Positions 17,359-26,164 of a DNA stretch of 64,000 nucleotides are shown one piece after another. A model generated the notes under the pieces. That model had not been told where the DNA came from. It saw only the letters and a program-made list of their open reading frames with translations, and made no database searches. Position 1 is the stretch's first letter. The number at the start of each line of letters is the position of its first letter. Both the position numbers and the translations under genes were made by a program. Origin of the DNA: Lawsonibacter sp900766145 (GTDB taxonomy: Bacteria > Bacillota > Clostridia > Oscillospirales > Oscillospiraceae); the NCBI RefSeq assembly GCF_030372275.1, contig NZ_JAUDDJ010000004.1; one strand, 5' to 3'.

Positions 17359-18111
17359 TCAGGGTGTAACAGCCCATACCCGAGCGGGCAGACCGGTGGC
17401 TCCGGTGATCCGGGGGAAGGACACCGCTACCACGGCTCCGGCGGGGGCTACCTGGTCCAGGTTGCGCAGCAGCTCCACCTGAATCTTGCCATGGCTGAGC
17501 ACATACCGCTCACAGGCCAGGTCGCCAGCCTGGGCCGCCAGGGTGGAGGCGTCGGTGTCAATGGTCTCATGGCCATTGGCAGCAGCGGAGCGGGTCTCGT
17601 AGATATACTTCAGGGCCTCCATAGACCAGCCGGGGGTGTGTTCGCCGCCCTCGGCATCAAAGTTGGACAGGGCGTCCATGCTGGGCCAGCGCTTGCTCCA
17701 ATCGGTGCGCAGAGCCACAAAGGCCCCCTCAGGAATGGGACCGTACTTGGTCTCGTAGTCCAGAATATCCTGAACCGTTACCGCATAGTGTACGTCCTTA
17801 GCCACCTTGTCGGACACGTCGATGACGCACAGGGGGAAGACCAGCTGCTCCACACCGTAGGCCTCAGAGGAGACACCCTCTTTGTCAAAGTGGCTGGGGA
17901 AGTCAATGTGGGTACCGAACTGACCGGGGAAGCGGAAGGTCTGGATAAGGCAGTCCAGCATGGGGTTGCCCCAGTCGTACACCGTTTTGCACAGCTCCAC
18001 CGAGCCCTCAGGAATGCCGGCCCAGAAGGGGCTGTTGTTGTCCAGGGGGTGGGACAGCTCCACCCATTTGTACTCTTTGGCCCGCTTCAGGCCTTCCCAA
18101 AGTTCGTACAT
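17359..18111 (-). CDS. Cyclase-family (kynurenine formamidase-like) metal hydrolase
   Basis: 250 aa of the cyclase / arylformamidase superfamily. GTHIDFPSHFDKEG supplies the conserved HxDxPxH metal ligands, and the N-terminal WVELSHPLDNNSPFW is typical. Members hydrolyse N-formylkynurenine, isatin or similar amides, or act as polyketide cyclases; the substrate here is unknown. AAGGAG at 18121-18126 stands 9 nt before the ATG at 18111, so the TTG at 18120 is rejected. No tryptophan-degradation genes are adjacent. Confidence 0.82.
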   Translation of the reverse strand: MYELWEGLKRAKEYKWVELSHPLDNNSPFWAGIPEGSVELCKTVYDWGNPMLDCLIQTFRFPGQFGTHIDFPSHFDKEGVSSEAYGVEQLVFPLCVIDVSDKVAKDVHYAVTVQDILDYETKYGPIPEGAFVALRTDWSKRWPSMDALSNFDAEGGEHTPGWSMEALKYIYETRSAAANGHETIDTDASTLAAQAGDLACERYVLSHGKIQVELLRNLDQVAPAGAVVAVSFPRITGATGLPARVWAVTP

Positions 18112-18126
18112 AAGCAACACTCCTTA

Positions 18127-18275
18127 ATATATGGTAATATATGGTGAAATGGGATCTAAGCCCGGCGAAGCAGAGAAATCTGCATCGTGCTGTTATTGTA
18201 TCATATCCTGTGCTGCTGTGAAAATATAAAATATATATTGTAACGGAAAGTTAGATATATTGTAACAGAAAGTTG
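18127..18275. repeat. Two sets of short direct repeats in intergenic region
   Basis: ATATTGTAACGGAAAGTTA at 18235-18253 recurs as ATATTGTAACAGAAAGTTG at 18257-18275, a 22-bp period (two helical turns). Nearer the cyclase gene, TAATATATGG occurs twice in a row from 18127. These are candidate operators for the cyclase gene and/or the lipoprotein gene. Confidence 0.5.
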
Positions 18276-18379
18276 GTTGTTTCCCATGGTTCCATTCGAT
18301 AAAATAGAAATGGAAAACGCGGTGTGAGAATGGAACGTTCCTTTTATGGACAAGGCCAAAGAACAGGAGGTGCAAGCCA

Positions 18380-18943
18380 ATGAAACGGGTTCTGGCCGTA
18401 CTGATGTTGGTTGCTCTGATATTGTGTGCCGGGTGCGGCGGCAAGGCAGAGACGACCGAGGAGAAGCTGAAACAGCAGCTGCCTGAGCTTTTGGAGAACG
18501 AACTGGAGATCGAGGGGATCTATCGGGGAGGTGGGCTGACCACAGAGAATGCCGCCTATACCCCCGATGAGAACGGACAGTGCTTTGTTCGTGTGACCGA
18601 CGAGGACTACCCCACCGTTGCCGTGCTGAAGGAAAAGACTGAGCAGGTCTTTACGCCGGCCTATGCGGAGGAAAACCTCTATTCGTATGCCTTTTCCGGG
18701 GACTGGCCCCGCTACAAGGACATCGATGGGGCACTTCATATGGACGTCAATCAGGGCGGCGGCCTGGACCGGGAGTGGAACACGGCAGAGTTTCAGATCC
18801 TGGAAGAGAAGGAAGATGGAGTCCTGGTACAGGTGGAGTACATGACCTATGGGAGCCGATACCTGGCAGAGATGACGCTCGTTCCTCAGGAGGACGGCAC
18901 ATACCGCATTGACACCTTTACATATGGAATCGAAGCGAAATAA
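18380..18943 (+). CDS. Secreted lipoprotein, possibly IseA-like
   Basis: 187 aa. A lysine/arginine N-terminus and hydrophobic core end in the lipobox ILCAGC, so a surface lipoprotein is predicted. The mature part (LLENELEIEGIYRGGG, then YPTVAVLKEKTEQVFTPAYAEE and a terminal beta-sheet) is loosely like IseA/YoeB endopeptidase-inhibitor-type lipoproteins, a low-confidence reading. GGAGG lies 8 nt before the ATG. A terminator follows. Function unknown. Confidence 0.6.
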   Translation: MKRVLAVLMLVALILCAGCGGKAETTEEKLKQQLPELLENELEIEGIYRGGGLTTENAAYTPDENGQCFVRVTDEDYPTVAVLKEKTEQVFTPAYAEENLYSYAFSGDWPRYKDIDGALHMDVNQGGGLDREWNTAEFQILEEKEDGVLVQVEYMTYGSRYLAEMTLVPQEDGTYRIDTFTYGIEAK

Positions 18944-18947
18944 AGAA

Positions 18948-18987
18948 AGGAGCCCTGCCGGGGTATATCCGGCAGGGCTCCTGGTTT
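18948..18987. terminator. Terminator hairpin left of the element
   Basis: AGGAGCCCTGCCGG / CCGGCAGGGCTCCT perfect arms. It lies after the lipoprotein gene (plus), and on the minus strand directly after the recombinase stop codon. If the element is excised it would become the terminator of the restored rlmD. Confidence 0.75.
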
Positions 18988-19003
18988 ATGCGCATGAATA
19001 TAA

Positions 19004-20719
19004 TTAAGGTAGGGCGCGGACAAAGAGAAGGACGGTCTCATCACTACTTTCGTTAAGTAGGGAATTGCTGTCATTATCGATAATCACGTCTTGCGACGAA
19101 ACACCATCAAATTCAAGAGGGACTTTGAAACGAACGCTCTTGATCCAGAGGCCGTTTGGCTGCCGCTCAGGGTAAATCTGTACGCTATCTAGCAGTGCGT
19201 GCATGATTTCCTGTTCGTCACGCTCCGGCATAATGTCCATCATGTCAACAATGATCCGCATGGTTGCGTACACTTCCTCAGCCGTAGCAGCCTTGCTCCC
19301 GGCGTTTTGGATAGCAATACTTACCTGATTGATCTTGCTGTCCAATTCGGCAATACGCTTCATACGCTGGCGCAGTAACCCTTGCAGGTCATCGTACATT
19401 TCGTCGTAGAGATCATCGTCGGCGTCAAGCTCCATAATCTTCGATAGCAGCTTGGACTTCTGGCGTTCTTCCTTTTTCTTTGTGGCAGCGAGAGTATCAG
19501 CTTCCGCCTGCAAAGCATCCAGATTGGCATCGGTTCCGATGGATTTCATAATGTCCTCTGTGAAATCCATATTTTGCAGCGCTTCCTGTACTACGCGGCG
19601 CACCTGCTCATTCACATCGTCCTGCCGGATATGCTTTGTGTATGTGCAGCGCTGGCTGCTCACGGTTTTGGTATTCTTGCAGATATAGTACCACATATCT
19701 GTGTAGAAGTCGCCGGAACCATCTTTTTTCTTCTTCCGGTTCACGACGCCATACATAGGCGCACCACACACAGGGCATTTGATAAGGCCGGAAAGAATGT
19801 GAGCATGTTCCGGGCTGTATCTTTTTTCCCGCTTATAGGCATTCAACCCCCGTTTTACTTGCGCAGCCTGCCAGAGATCGTCCGGGATAATAGCTTCATG
19901 TTTGCCGTCAAATATCTCATATTCAGCCTGTTTGACGGTATGGTACTCATTACGTGTGCCTTCGATTTTCTCGCTTTTCCGGCGTCCGTAGGCGATTTTT
20001 CCGGCATAGACCGGATTGTCCAATACACCTCTCACGAAGGTGGTTGAAATTCGACTGTATATCCCATTTTGGCGGATCTGCTTATTATATCCGTTTTCGC
20101 CCAGCCATTTGGCAACGCCGTTTATGCCCAAATTCGTATGCACGTATTTGTCATAAATCAAGCGTACAAGCGCAGCTTCGGAATCGTCGATGACAAGCAC
20201 GCCATCCTCGATCCGATAGCCATATGGAGCCTGACCGCCGTTCCATTTGCCTTCACGAGCCTTCTGCCAACGTCCTGCCATCGTCTGCGCCTGGATGTTT
20301 TCACGCTCCAGCTCGGCGACACCGGCCAGAACAGGAAAGAGGATTTTTCCGGCAGCACTGGCAGAATCAATCCCATCTTCCACGCAGATCAGGTTTACGC
20401 CAAAGTCCTGCATAATCTGCAAGTTGTTCAGTACATCAGCGGCGTTACGCCCGAAACGGGACAGCTTGAACACCAGCACGTAATCGACATGATCCTCATT
20501 GCCGTTCTGTATCCGGCGCATCATTTCCTGAAACTGCGGCCTGCCGGTAGTATTCTTGCCGGATTTTCCCTCGTCCGAAAAGGTAGCAACTACCTGCATA
20601 CTGCGGTGAGCTGCCTCCCTTTTCAGACGGTCTTGCTGTGCATCCAGACTATATCCGTCCACCTGCATCTGTGTGGAAACGCGGGTATAGAGATAGCAGT
20701 GTTTCTTTGCTTGATTCAT
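19004..20719 (-). CDS. Large serine recombinase (integrase)
   Basis: 571 aa. The N-terminal resolvase domain has the catalytic Ser15 in YTRVSTQMQ and the SRFGRN helix. The Recombinase domain begins at GGQAPYGYRI (about residue 159), and a zinc ribbon follows with CPVCGAPMYG and a later CxxxxxC. A coiled coil rich in Lys/Glu (about 395-480) precedes the C-terminus. AAGGGGGG lies before the ATG. It catalyses site-specific integration and excision between attP and attB. Its final six residues (FVRALP) appear to be host rlmD sequence acquired on integration. Confidence 0.93.
   Translation of the reverse strand: MNQAKKHCYLYTRVSTQMQVDGYSLDAQQDRLKREAAHRSMQVVATFSDEGKSGKNTTGRPQFQEMMRRIQNGNEDHVDYVLVFKLSRFGRNAADVLNNLQIMQDFGVNLICVEDGIDSASAAGKILFPVLAGVAELERENIQAQTMAGRWQKAREGKWNGGQAPYGYRIEDGVLVIDDSEAALVRLIYDKYVHTNLGINGVAKWLGENGYNKQIRQNGIYSRISTTFVRGVLDNPVYAGKIAYGRRKSEKIEGTRNEYHTVKQAEYEIFDGKHEAIIPDDLWQAAQVKRGLNAYKREKRYSPEHAHILSGLIKCPVCGAPMYGVVNRKKKKDGSGDFYTDMWYYICKNTKTVSSQRCTYTKHIRQDDVNEQVRRVVQEALQNMDFTEDIMKSIGTDANLDALQAEADTLAATKKKEERQKSKLLSKIMELDADDDLYDEMYDDLQGLLRQRMKRIAELDSKINQVSIAIQNAGSKAATAEEVYATMRIIVDMMDIMPERDEQEIMHALLDSVQIYPERQPNGLWIKSVRFKVPLEFDGVSSQDVIIDNDSNSLLNESSDETVLLFVRALP
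19023..19039 (-). other. Candidate attachment site at recombinase end
   Basis: On the minus strand this reads GAGACCGTCCTTCTCTT, encoding ETVLL plus the first two bases of a Phe codon. It matches the rlmD junction and is in the same reading phase. The remaining codons (FVRALP, stop) and the terminator to the left would be the original 3' end of rlmD. Confidence 0.65.
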
Positions 20720-20751
20720 ATGTGGTCCCCCCTTAATTCAGGAGCTCATAC

Positions 20752-20934
20752 TTAAACAAAGTCAGCACTATAGCAGCCATTTTTTTCTGCTCCTTCCTGT
20801 ATCTGATATTCTTTCAGCCATTCACGCACAAGGGCAGAAACTGTCATGTCTTTATCCAAGGCAATCTGCTTGAGCGCCTTGCGCTCTTCCTTTGTCATCG
20901 TGATCGTCAAATTTACCATGTTTCTTTCTGCCAT
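20752..20934 (-). CDS. Ribbon-helix-helix DNA-binding protein
   Basis: 60 aa. NLTITMTKEERKALKQIALDK followed by MTVSALVREWLKEY gives the beta-strand plus two helices of CopG/Arc/MetJ-type repressors. It lies 32 nt upstream of the recombinase gene on the same strand, so it probably controls recombinase expression and its own. A 15-bp inverted repeat overlaps its promoter. An antitoxin function is possible, but no toxin gene is adjacent. Confidence 0.78.
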   Translation of the reverse strand: MAERNMVNLTITMTKEERKALKQIALDKDMTVSALVREWLKEYQIQEGAEKNGCYSADFV

Positions 20935-20952
20935 TTTGATTTTCCTCTCAAC

Positions 20953-21014
20953 ACGGAATTCTGTGTTCTTGTGTATTTGTGTAATAACATAACACAGAAT
21001 TCCGTAAAAATCAA
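20953..21014 (-). promoter_or_regulatory. Promoter with 15-bp inverted-repeat operator
   Basis: Minus-strand -35 TTGATT (21009-21014), 17-bp spacer, -10 TATGTT (20986-20991). Perfect arms ACGGAATTCTGTGTT (20953-20967) and AACACAGAATTCCGT (20991-21005) place one half-site exactly in the spacer and the other just after the start. This fits binding by the RHH protein. Confidence 0.72.
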
Positions 21015-21151
21015 CATGTGATCATAGAAAAAACGCATATATATCAAACTTCTTAACCTGTATGCACGCGCCCAGAGGGCGCGGCCGGGTGTAGGCATGA
21101 AGACCTGACCTGACCGGCTCGCCGGCTCCGCATACAGAAAGGAGAAAGACC

Positions 21152-21538
21152 ATGAAGATCCTGAGAGTCGAACCTGAGAAATCCCCTGAGATCGTCGACA
21201 TGGAAGGCACGCTCGAAGCACTGCAGGCAGCAGTCGGCGGCTATATCGAGGCCGTGTATCCCTGGGATGACCCCGTCGCAATCGTCTGCAACGATGATGG
21301 CAAGTTCAACGGCATGCAGCCAAACAGGGCGTTGTACAACGAAGACGGCGAGATCATGGATATCATCGCCGGTACGTTCCTGATCGTTGGTCTGACCGAT
21401 GACAATTTCGCCGAGCTGTCCGATGAGTTGGCCGAAAAGTACGCCGCGCTGTTTGGGACGCCCGAGGCTTTCCTTAGATCCGGCGACCGCATCCTCGTCT
21501 TTCCCATGGGCCCGGACCCGGACACGTGTCCGTTCTGA
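21152..21538 (+). CDS. DUF3846 domain protein
   Basis: 128 aa. The pattern GTLEALQAAVGGYIEAVYP, then CNDDGKFNGMQPNRALYNEDGEIMDIIAGTFLIVG is the hallmark of DUF3846, a small family common on Firmicutes mobile elements, often near ArdC-like genes. Its function is unknown. GAAAGGAG precedes the ATG. It is the first gene of a rightward element module. Confidence 0.82.
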   Translation: MKILRVEPEKSPEIVDMEGTLEALQAAVGGYIEAVYPWDDPVAIVCNDDGKFNGMQPNRALYNEDGEIMDIIAGTFLIVGLTDDNFAELSDELAEKYAALFGTPEAFLRSGDRILVFPMGPDPDTCPF

Positions 21539-21593
21539 CAGCATGATGCTAAATATAGTTAGACTATATATATAATAAGAAAGGGTGACGCAT

Positions 21594-22430
21594 ATGTCGG
21601 ATTTGACTCTTAAATATATCGCCGATCTGGACGCCGGTGTGCGTGACTTGTTCGCGTCTGACCGATGGCGCAGCTACCTTGAATTTTTGGCAAAATTCCA
21701 CCGCTACTCGGCGAACAACACAATCGCGATCTATCTGCAGCGGCCGACAGCATCGCTTGTCGCCTCTTTCTCCGACTGGCGCCGCAAGGGACGCAAGGTC
21801 AAAAAGGGCGAGCACGGGATCAAGATCCTGGCACCGCACGTCATAAAGGATACTGATGATGATACTGGCGAGATCAAGCAGCGCCTCGGTTTTCATATTG
21901 CCTACTGCTTTGACGTCAGCCAGACAGACGGCGCAGACCTGCCCGAAGGCCCGGCGCGTCAACTGACTGGCTCTGTCGATGGCTATGCGCACATCTGGGA
22001 TACGCTCCTGGCTGTATCTCCTGTGCCGGTGTCGATCGAACCGATCACAGGCAGCGACGCAAACGGCTACTACAGCCACTCTGACCAGCGCATTGTCGTC
22101 CGCGACGGCCTGGCGGAGCTGCAGCGGGTCAAGACAGCAATCCATGAGATCGCTCACGCGCTCCTGCATGCCAAGGGAGCAGAAGAAGCCGATGCAGACC
22201 GCAGCACGCGGGAAGTACAAGCCGAATCTGTGGCGTATGTCGTGTGCCGCGCCCTGGGCCTGGACACTTCCGACTATTCGTTCGGATATGTGGCCGGTTG
22301 GAGTGCTGATAAAGAGCTGAAAGCCCTCAAGGCGTCCCTTGACTGTATCGTCAGGACGTCTGACCGGATCCTCAAGGCCTTTGAGCCTTCCGATGACAAT
22401 GGCAGCGGCCAGGAAACCTCGGCCGCTTGA
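21594..22430 (+). CDS. ArdC-like antirestriction / zincin metallopeptidase protein
   Basis: 278 aa. The N-terminal part (YLEFLAKFHRYSANNTIAIY, then FSDWRRKGRKVKKGEHGIKI) matches the ArdC ssDNA-binding DUF1738-type domain. The second half is a zincin-like metallopeptidase domain with HEIAH near residue 184 and a downstream EVQAESVAYVVC helix giving the third ligand. Related proteins protect incoming element DNA from restriction. GAAAGGG stands 8 nt before the ATG at 21594, which is preferred over the GTG at 21585. Confidence 0.82.
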   Translation: MSDLTLKYIADLDAGVRDLFASDRWRSYLEFLAKFHRYSANNTIAIYLQRPTASLVASFSDWRRKGRKVKKGEHGIKILAPHVIKDTDDDTGEIKQRLGFHIAYCFDVSQTDGADLPEGPARQLTGSVDGYAHIWDTLLAVSPVPVSIEPITGSDANGYYSHSDQRIVVRDGLAELQRVKTAIHEIAHALLHAKGAEEADADRSTREVQAESVAYVVCRALGLDTSDYSFGYVAGWSADKELKALKASLDCIVRTSDRILKAFEPSDDNGSGQETSAA

Positions 22431-22464
22431 TTTTACAAAGATCATCATAAAACCTACAAATACA

Positions 22465-22563
22465 TTGACTTTTTGTACAAAATATGTTATATTATATATA
22501 ATTTGAAAAGCAATATGCTTTGTAATGGCACCGTGCACACATTTACGCATGGTGTCTTTTTTT
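22465..22563 (+). promoter_or_regulatory. Promoter and leader terminator before AAA+ gene
   Basis: -35 TTGACT (22465-22470), 17-bp spacer, -10 TATATT (22488-22493). Then an AAAGCA/TGCTTT mini-hairpin and a GGCACC-TGC / GCA-GGTGTC stem (22527-22556) followed by seven T. A terminator between promoter and gene implies attenuation or a separate short RNA. Confidence 0.72.
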
Positions 22564-22600
22564 GTCCGCATGACATACAAAGAAAGGAGATGCTGCGTGT

Positions 22601-23599
22601 ATGGAATTGAGCGTCCGCGATTATAAGCGAGCCATAGCCGACGGAAAGCTGGACGACTGGTCTCCGAAAGACATTGAACGATGGCTGCACTCCGACATCG
22701 GCGGGATCGTTGGCCAAGACGCAGCCTGCCGGGCCGCGGCCATGATCGTCTACAACCACTTTGAACGCCGACCGAGTGTCTCCCTTTTCATCGGGCCGAC
22801 TGGCTGCGGTAAAACAGAGATCTGGCGGGCACTTCGCCGCGAATACAGCGCCGACAACGTCCACATTATCGACGCATCAACACTCACCGCCGAAGGCTGG
22901 CGCGGCAGCAACAAGATATCGTCAATCTTTCGTTCGATACGCCCGGACCGGCGCGGCCGCTGTATCCTTGTTCTCGATGAGTTCGATAAAGTGTTGGAGC
23001 CTCAGTATGGGGCAAATAATACTAATTACAGCGATCTGATCCAAAACCAACTGCTGCGCCTGTGCGACCATGACACGCTCTTTTTTGGCGCTGGCGATGA
23101 CAGCAACAGTGCCCTGTCAGTTGACTGTGCCGGTGTATCTGTGGTGATGCTGGGCGCGTTCTCGCGGCTGCGTGAGCGCAAGGCGATTGGCCAGAAACAC
23201 ATCGGGTTCGGCACCGCAACCGCCCCCGCCGGAGACATACAGGCAGAAGCGATCACAGTTGACGATCTGATTGAGTACGGTATGCGAGCCGAGCTTGCGG
23301 GCCGTATCAATCGTATTGTCTGCATGGATCCTCTGACAGTCCAGGACCTGGTACGGATAGGCCAAGACGAGTCCAACCGCCTGTCATTGCTGCTTGACCG
23401 GCCCGTCGATATCGTGCCGGACGCGCTGATCATGCTGGCGCGTATTGCTCTGCACAAGGGCCTGGGCGCCCGCTGGATGAAATCCAAGATCGGCACAATG
23501 ATTGACGACATGATCTACGATGATCCAGATGCGCAGCATTATGTGATCGAGTATGAACCGCCGGACGCAGATGCCCGCCGGCAAGGGATGTTCTCATAA
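22601..23599 (+). CDS. ClpX-like AAA+ ATPase
   Basis: 332 aa. Walker A is GPTGCGKTE near residue 67 and Walker B is ILVLDEFDK near 125. Further on come a sensor region (VSVVMLGAFSRLRERK) and the AELAGRINRIVCMDPL motif, which recalls the ELIGRFP box of ClpX. A small C-terminal alpha domain ends the protein. There is no N-terminal zinc domain and no visible ClpP-binding IGF loop, so it may act as a remodelling factor rather than a protease partner. It is the last gene of the rightward module. Confidence 0.82.
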   Translation: MELSVRDYKRAIADGKLDDWSPKDIERWLHSDIGGIVGQDAACRAAAMIVYNHFERRPSVSLFIGPTGCGKTEIWRALRREYSADNVHIIDASTLTAEGWRGSNKISSIFRSIRPDRRGRCILVLDEFDKVLEPQYGANNTNYSDLIQNQLLRLCDHDTLFFGAGDDSNSALSVDCAGVSVVMLGAFSRLRERKAIGQKHIGFGTATAPAGDIQAEAITVDDLIEYGMRAELAGRINRIVCMDPLTVQDLVRIGQDESNRLSLLLDRPVDIVPDALIMLARIALHKGLGARWMKSKIGTMIDDMIYDDPDAQHYVIEYEPPDADARRQGMFS

Positions 23600-23606
23600 A
23601 ATAAGG

Positions 23607-23651
23607 CCCCCATTTGTTAGACAGCAAATAACGCGATCCAACAAATGGGGG
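23607..23651. terminator. Inverted repeat between element module and cargo operon
   Basis: CCCCCATTTGTT / AACAAATGGGGG perfect 12-bp arms, 21-nt loop, no T-run. It lies between convergent genes and so is a likely bidirectional terminator. Confidence 0.55.
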
Positions 23652-23661
23652 ATTCCATGGA

Positions 23662-25131
23662 TTATGAATTCAACAATTCCTGCGCAATGGGGTCATTGGC
23701 ATCCATGACGATGACGCGCCGGTTTTTGGCGCCCTCACTTTCGATGAACTTGCCATTGGCATCCCGGTCCTGACCACGGACAAAGGGGTCGGCCTCAAAG
23801 CCCAGGCCGATGGTGGTCAGCTGGTCTTCGGGGACGCCGAAGGCGCTGACCAGCAGGCTCTTGACCGCGGCAGCACGGCGGTTGGACAGGTCTACACGAT
23901 CCTGCTGATCGCCGTCGGTGGCCGTGGTACCGGCCAGCAAGATGGGATGGTCGGGATGGGCAAGGATGACCTCGGCCACGGGCTTGAGCGCCTCCTTGGC
24001 GGCGGCCTCATCCAGGAAGGCATCACTTTCCGCCTTGAACATCACCTGGGTGGAGTTGAGTTCAAAGGGGGTTTCAAAGATCAGCGGTTCTTCCTCCACA
24101 GTGAGCGAACCGGCTTCGTTCTGCTCCTCGGGGCCGTGAATTCGCAGGGTATACTGGATGCTGTCCCCTTCCCTGGCCCAAATATAGATATAGTAGGTGG
24201 TATCGGGAGAAAGTTCCAGGCTGACCGTAGCCGCCTTTCCGCTTTGATCCGCCCACAGCGGATTGTAAGGATCTATGTATGGTTCTCCGTACACATCATA
24301 CACAATCAGACCAAGATAGCCTGTTCCCGGAGTCTTGTTGACTGTCGTAAACTCATAGATCGCGTTTTCAATCGAATTGGTGGTAAATGCATACCACTGT
24401 ACCTGCCCATCGCTAACCTTGCCAGAGAGCTCTGTTTCCAGCGGAATCATACCGCTGTCATCCTGGTTGGTGCCGGCGAAAATCTCCTGTCCAGCCACAG
24501 CTCCCACCGATTCAGAGACACTGTCGCTGGTAGCATATCCGTTCTTCTGTCCTTCCGGGTCCCGGATGATCAGGGAATAGTCAATGCTGCTGCCGTTAGA
24601 GGACCAGATGTAAACATAATATGTGGTATAAGGCGGCAGTTTCAGGTTAACCGTAGTTGCTTTTCCCCGTTCATTGGCCTGCAGCGGGTTATAGGAGTCA
24701 ATGAGTTCCTTCCCATATTCGTCACATACCAGCAGGTTCAGATTTTCGGAGCCCACCGTCTTGTTGACGATCGTTATCTTGTACGTTGCATTTTCCGCTG
24801 CTCCCGTAGTGAAGGCGTACCACAGGCCGCCATCCCCGGTCGCCTTTCCGGTCAGCTTGGTGTTCAGGGGAAGCAGTACCGCATCATTTTGATTGGTTCC
24901 CCCGCGAATCACCTCGGCCTGTCCCGCAAATTCACCCATGTTATCAGCCACCACGGTCAGAGAACCGTTATTGGGCTGACTGTCCGGGAGGCTCTCCTGC
25001 GAAGTAGGTTCCGGCGTCTGCTGTACTTTGCTGTCTGCCGAGGATTCCGAGTCCGATCCGCTGCCTCCGCTGCAAGCAGTCAGGGTCAGGGTCAGAGTCA
25101 GTACCAGGATCCATGCAGCCAATCGTTTCAT
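23662..25131 (-). CDS. Lipoprotein with two PPC-like repeats and OmpA domain
   Basis: 489 aa. The signal peptide ends in the lipobox LTLTAC. Two homologous beta-sandwich units (about residues 65-190 and 200-325) follow. Each carries TNQ(N/D)D, W-YAFTT, YNPL and TYY(V/I)YIW motifs, resembling bacterial pre-peptidase C-terminal domains. The last 130 residues form an OmpA/MotB-type peptidoglycan-binding domain (ILLAGTTATDGDQQDRVDLSNRR). The ATG at 25131 with GGGGAGAAG is preferred over 25182. It is the last gene of the sigma operon and is likely anchored to both membrane and wall. Confidence 0.8.
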   Translation of the reverse strand: MKRLAAWILVLTLTLTLTACSGGSGSDSESSADSKVQQTPEPTSQESLPDSQPNNGSLTVVADNMGEFAGQAEVIRGGTNQNDAVLLPLNTKLTGKATGDGGLWYAFTTGAAENATYKITIVNKTVGSENLNLLVCDEYGKELIDSYNPLQANERGKATTVNLKLPPYTTYYVYIWSSNGSSIDYSLIIRDPEGQKNGYATSDSVSESVGAVAGQEIFAGTNQDDSGMIPLETELSGKVSDGQVQWYAFTTNSIENAIYEFTTVNKTPGTGYLGLIVYDVYGEPYIDPYNPLWADQSGKAATVSLELSPDTTYYIYIWAREGDSIQYTLRIHGPEEQNEAGSLTVEEEPLIFETPFELNSTQVMFKAESDAFLDEAAAKEALKPVAEVILAHPDHPILLAGTTATDGDQQDRVDLSNRRAAAVKSLLVSAFGVPEDQLTTIGLGFEADPFVRGQDRDANGKFIESEGAKNRRVIVMDANDPIAQELLNS

Positions 25132-25150
25132 TTTTCTTCTCCCCTTTCTC

Positions 25151-26104
25151 TTAATCTTGCGAATCCGTTGCTTCCGGCGCATGAATGGTCAGTGTGTATT
25201 CGATTGTGTCCCCTTCGCGCGCCCAGATATATACATAATAGTTTGTCAGCGGTGTCAGTTCCAGATTGACAGTTGCTGCCCACCCGGATTGCTTCGCCTG
25301 CAGCGGGTTATAGGGATCAATCAGCTCGTTTCCGTATTGATCGTACACCACCAAATTCAGCATTCCTGTCCCTCTGGTCATATTGACCGTCGTCAGCTTG
25401 TAGGTGGCATTCTCTGTCGAATTGGTCGCAAATGCATACCATTGCCCCTTGTCCTCGCTCACTTTGCCCTGGAGCTTGGCATTCAGCGGGAGCAGCTGCG
25501 CATCCATCTGGTTGGTAGCACCCGGAATTTCCAATCCGCCTACGGCCTCCGGTCCGGGCTGCACCGCTTGCTTCTCACTCTGCTGCCCCTCGGGACTCCG
25601 GAGGATCAGGGAATATTGAATCACATCACCCTTCTGGGCCCACATCTGGATGTAATAGGTTGTCTCCGGAAGCAAGTCCAGGCTGAGGGTCTCTGCTTTT
25701 CCGGAGGAACCGGCTTCCAAGGTTCTGCTGCTCATCTGGTTTTCCTCTGCATCGTAGACGCAAAGGCACAGCTTCCCGGTTTTCGGTGTTTGATTGACGG
25801 AAGTAATGGCATAAGTAGCATTTTCCGTCTCGTCGGTGGTAAAGGAAAACCACTGGGACTCCTCCCGGGCGATCTTGCCCTTTAGCTTGATGTCCAGAGG
25901 AATCTCCTCGGCACTTTCCCGCTCGCTTCCCCCCGTCAGCTCCACCACCTCAGACAACTCTTCCTGTGGCCCGGAGACCGATGTGCTCTCCGTCTCCGAA
26001 CGACTCCCGCTTTCGCTGCTGCTTGGCGATTTCTCCCCGCAGGCTGCCAGCGTCAGCATCAGCGCGGACGCCAGCATCAGGGATAACAGGTTCTTTTTTG
26101 TCAT
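25151..26104 (-). CDS. Lipoprotein with two PPC-like repeats
   Basis: 317 aa, a paralogue of the next gene without the OmpA domain. The lipobox is TLAAC and two beta-sandwich repeats follow, with W-(F/Y)-FTTD or YAFATNS, NATY and TYYI/YYVYIWA motifs. The two lipoproteins share whole phrases such as TNSTENATYKLTTVN, pointing to a recent duplication. A purine-rich GGGAG precedes the ATG at 26104. The gap to the OmpA lipoprotein is only 19 nt. It probably binds an extracellular ligand; the ligand is unknown. Confidence 0.78.
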   Translation of the reverse strand: MTKKNLLSLMLASALMLTLAACGEKSPSSSESGSRSETESTSVSGPQEELSEVVELTGGSERESAEEIPLDIKLKGKIAREESQWFSFTTDETENATYAITSVNQTPKTGKLCLCVYDAEENQMSSRTLEAGSSGKAETLSLDLLPETTYYIQMWAQKGDVIQYSLILRSPEGQQSEKQAVQPGPEAVGGLEIPGATNQMDAQLLPLNAKLQGKVSEDKGQWYAFATNSTENATYKLTTVNMTRGTGMLNLVVYDQYGNELIDPYNPLQAKQSGWAATVNLELTPLTNYYVYIWAREGDTIEYTLTIHAPEATDSQD

Positions 26105-26164
26105 ACTGTGTTTCTCCCTTCCGGTATTCTTTCTTATTTCTTCGCCCATCCGGGCAGCCGGTCA

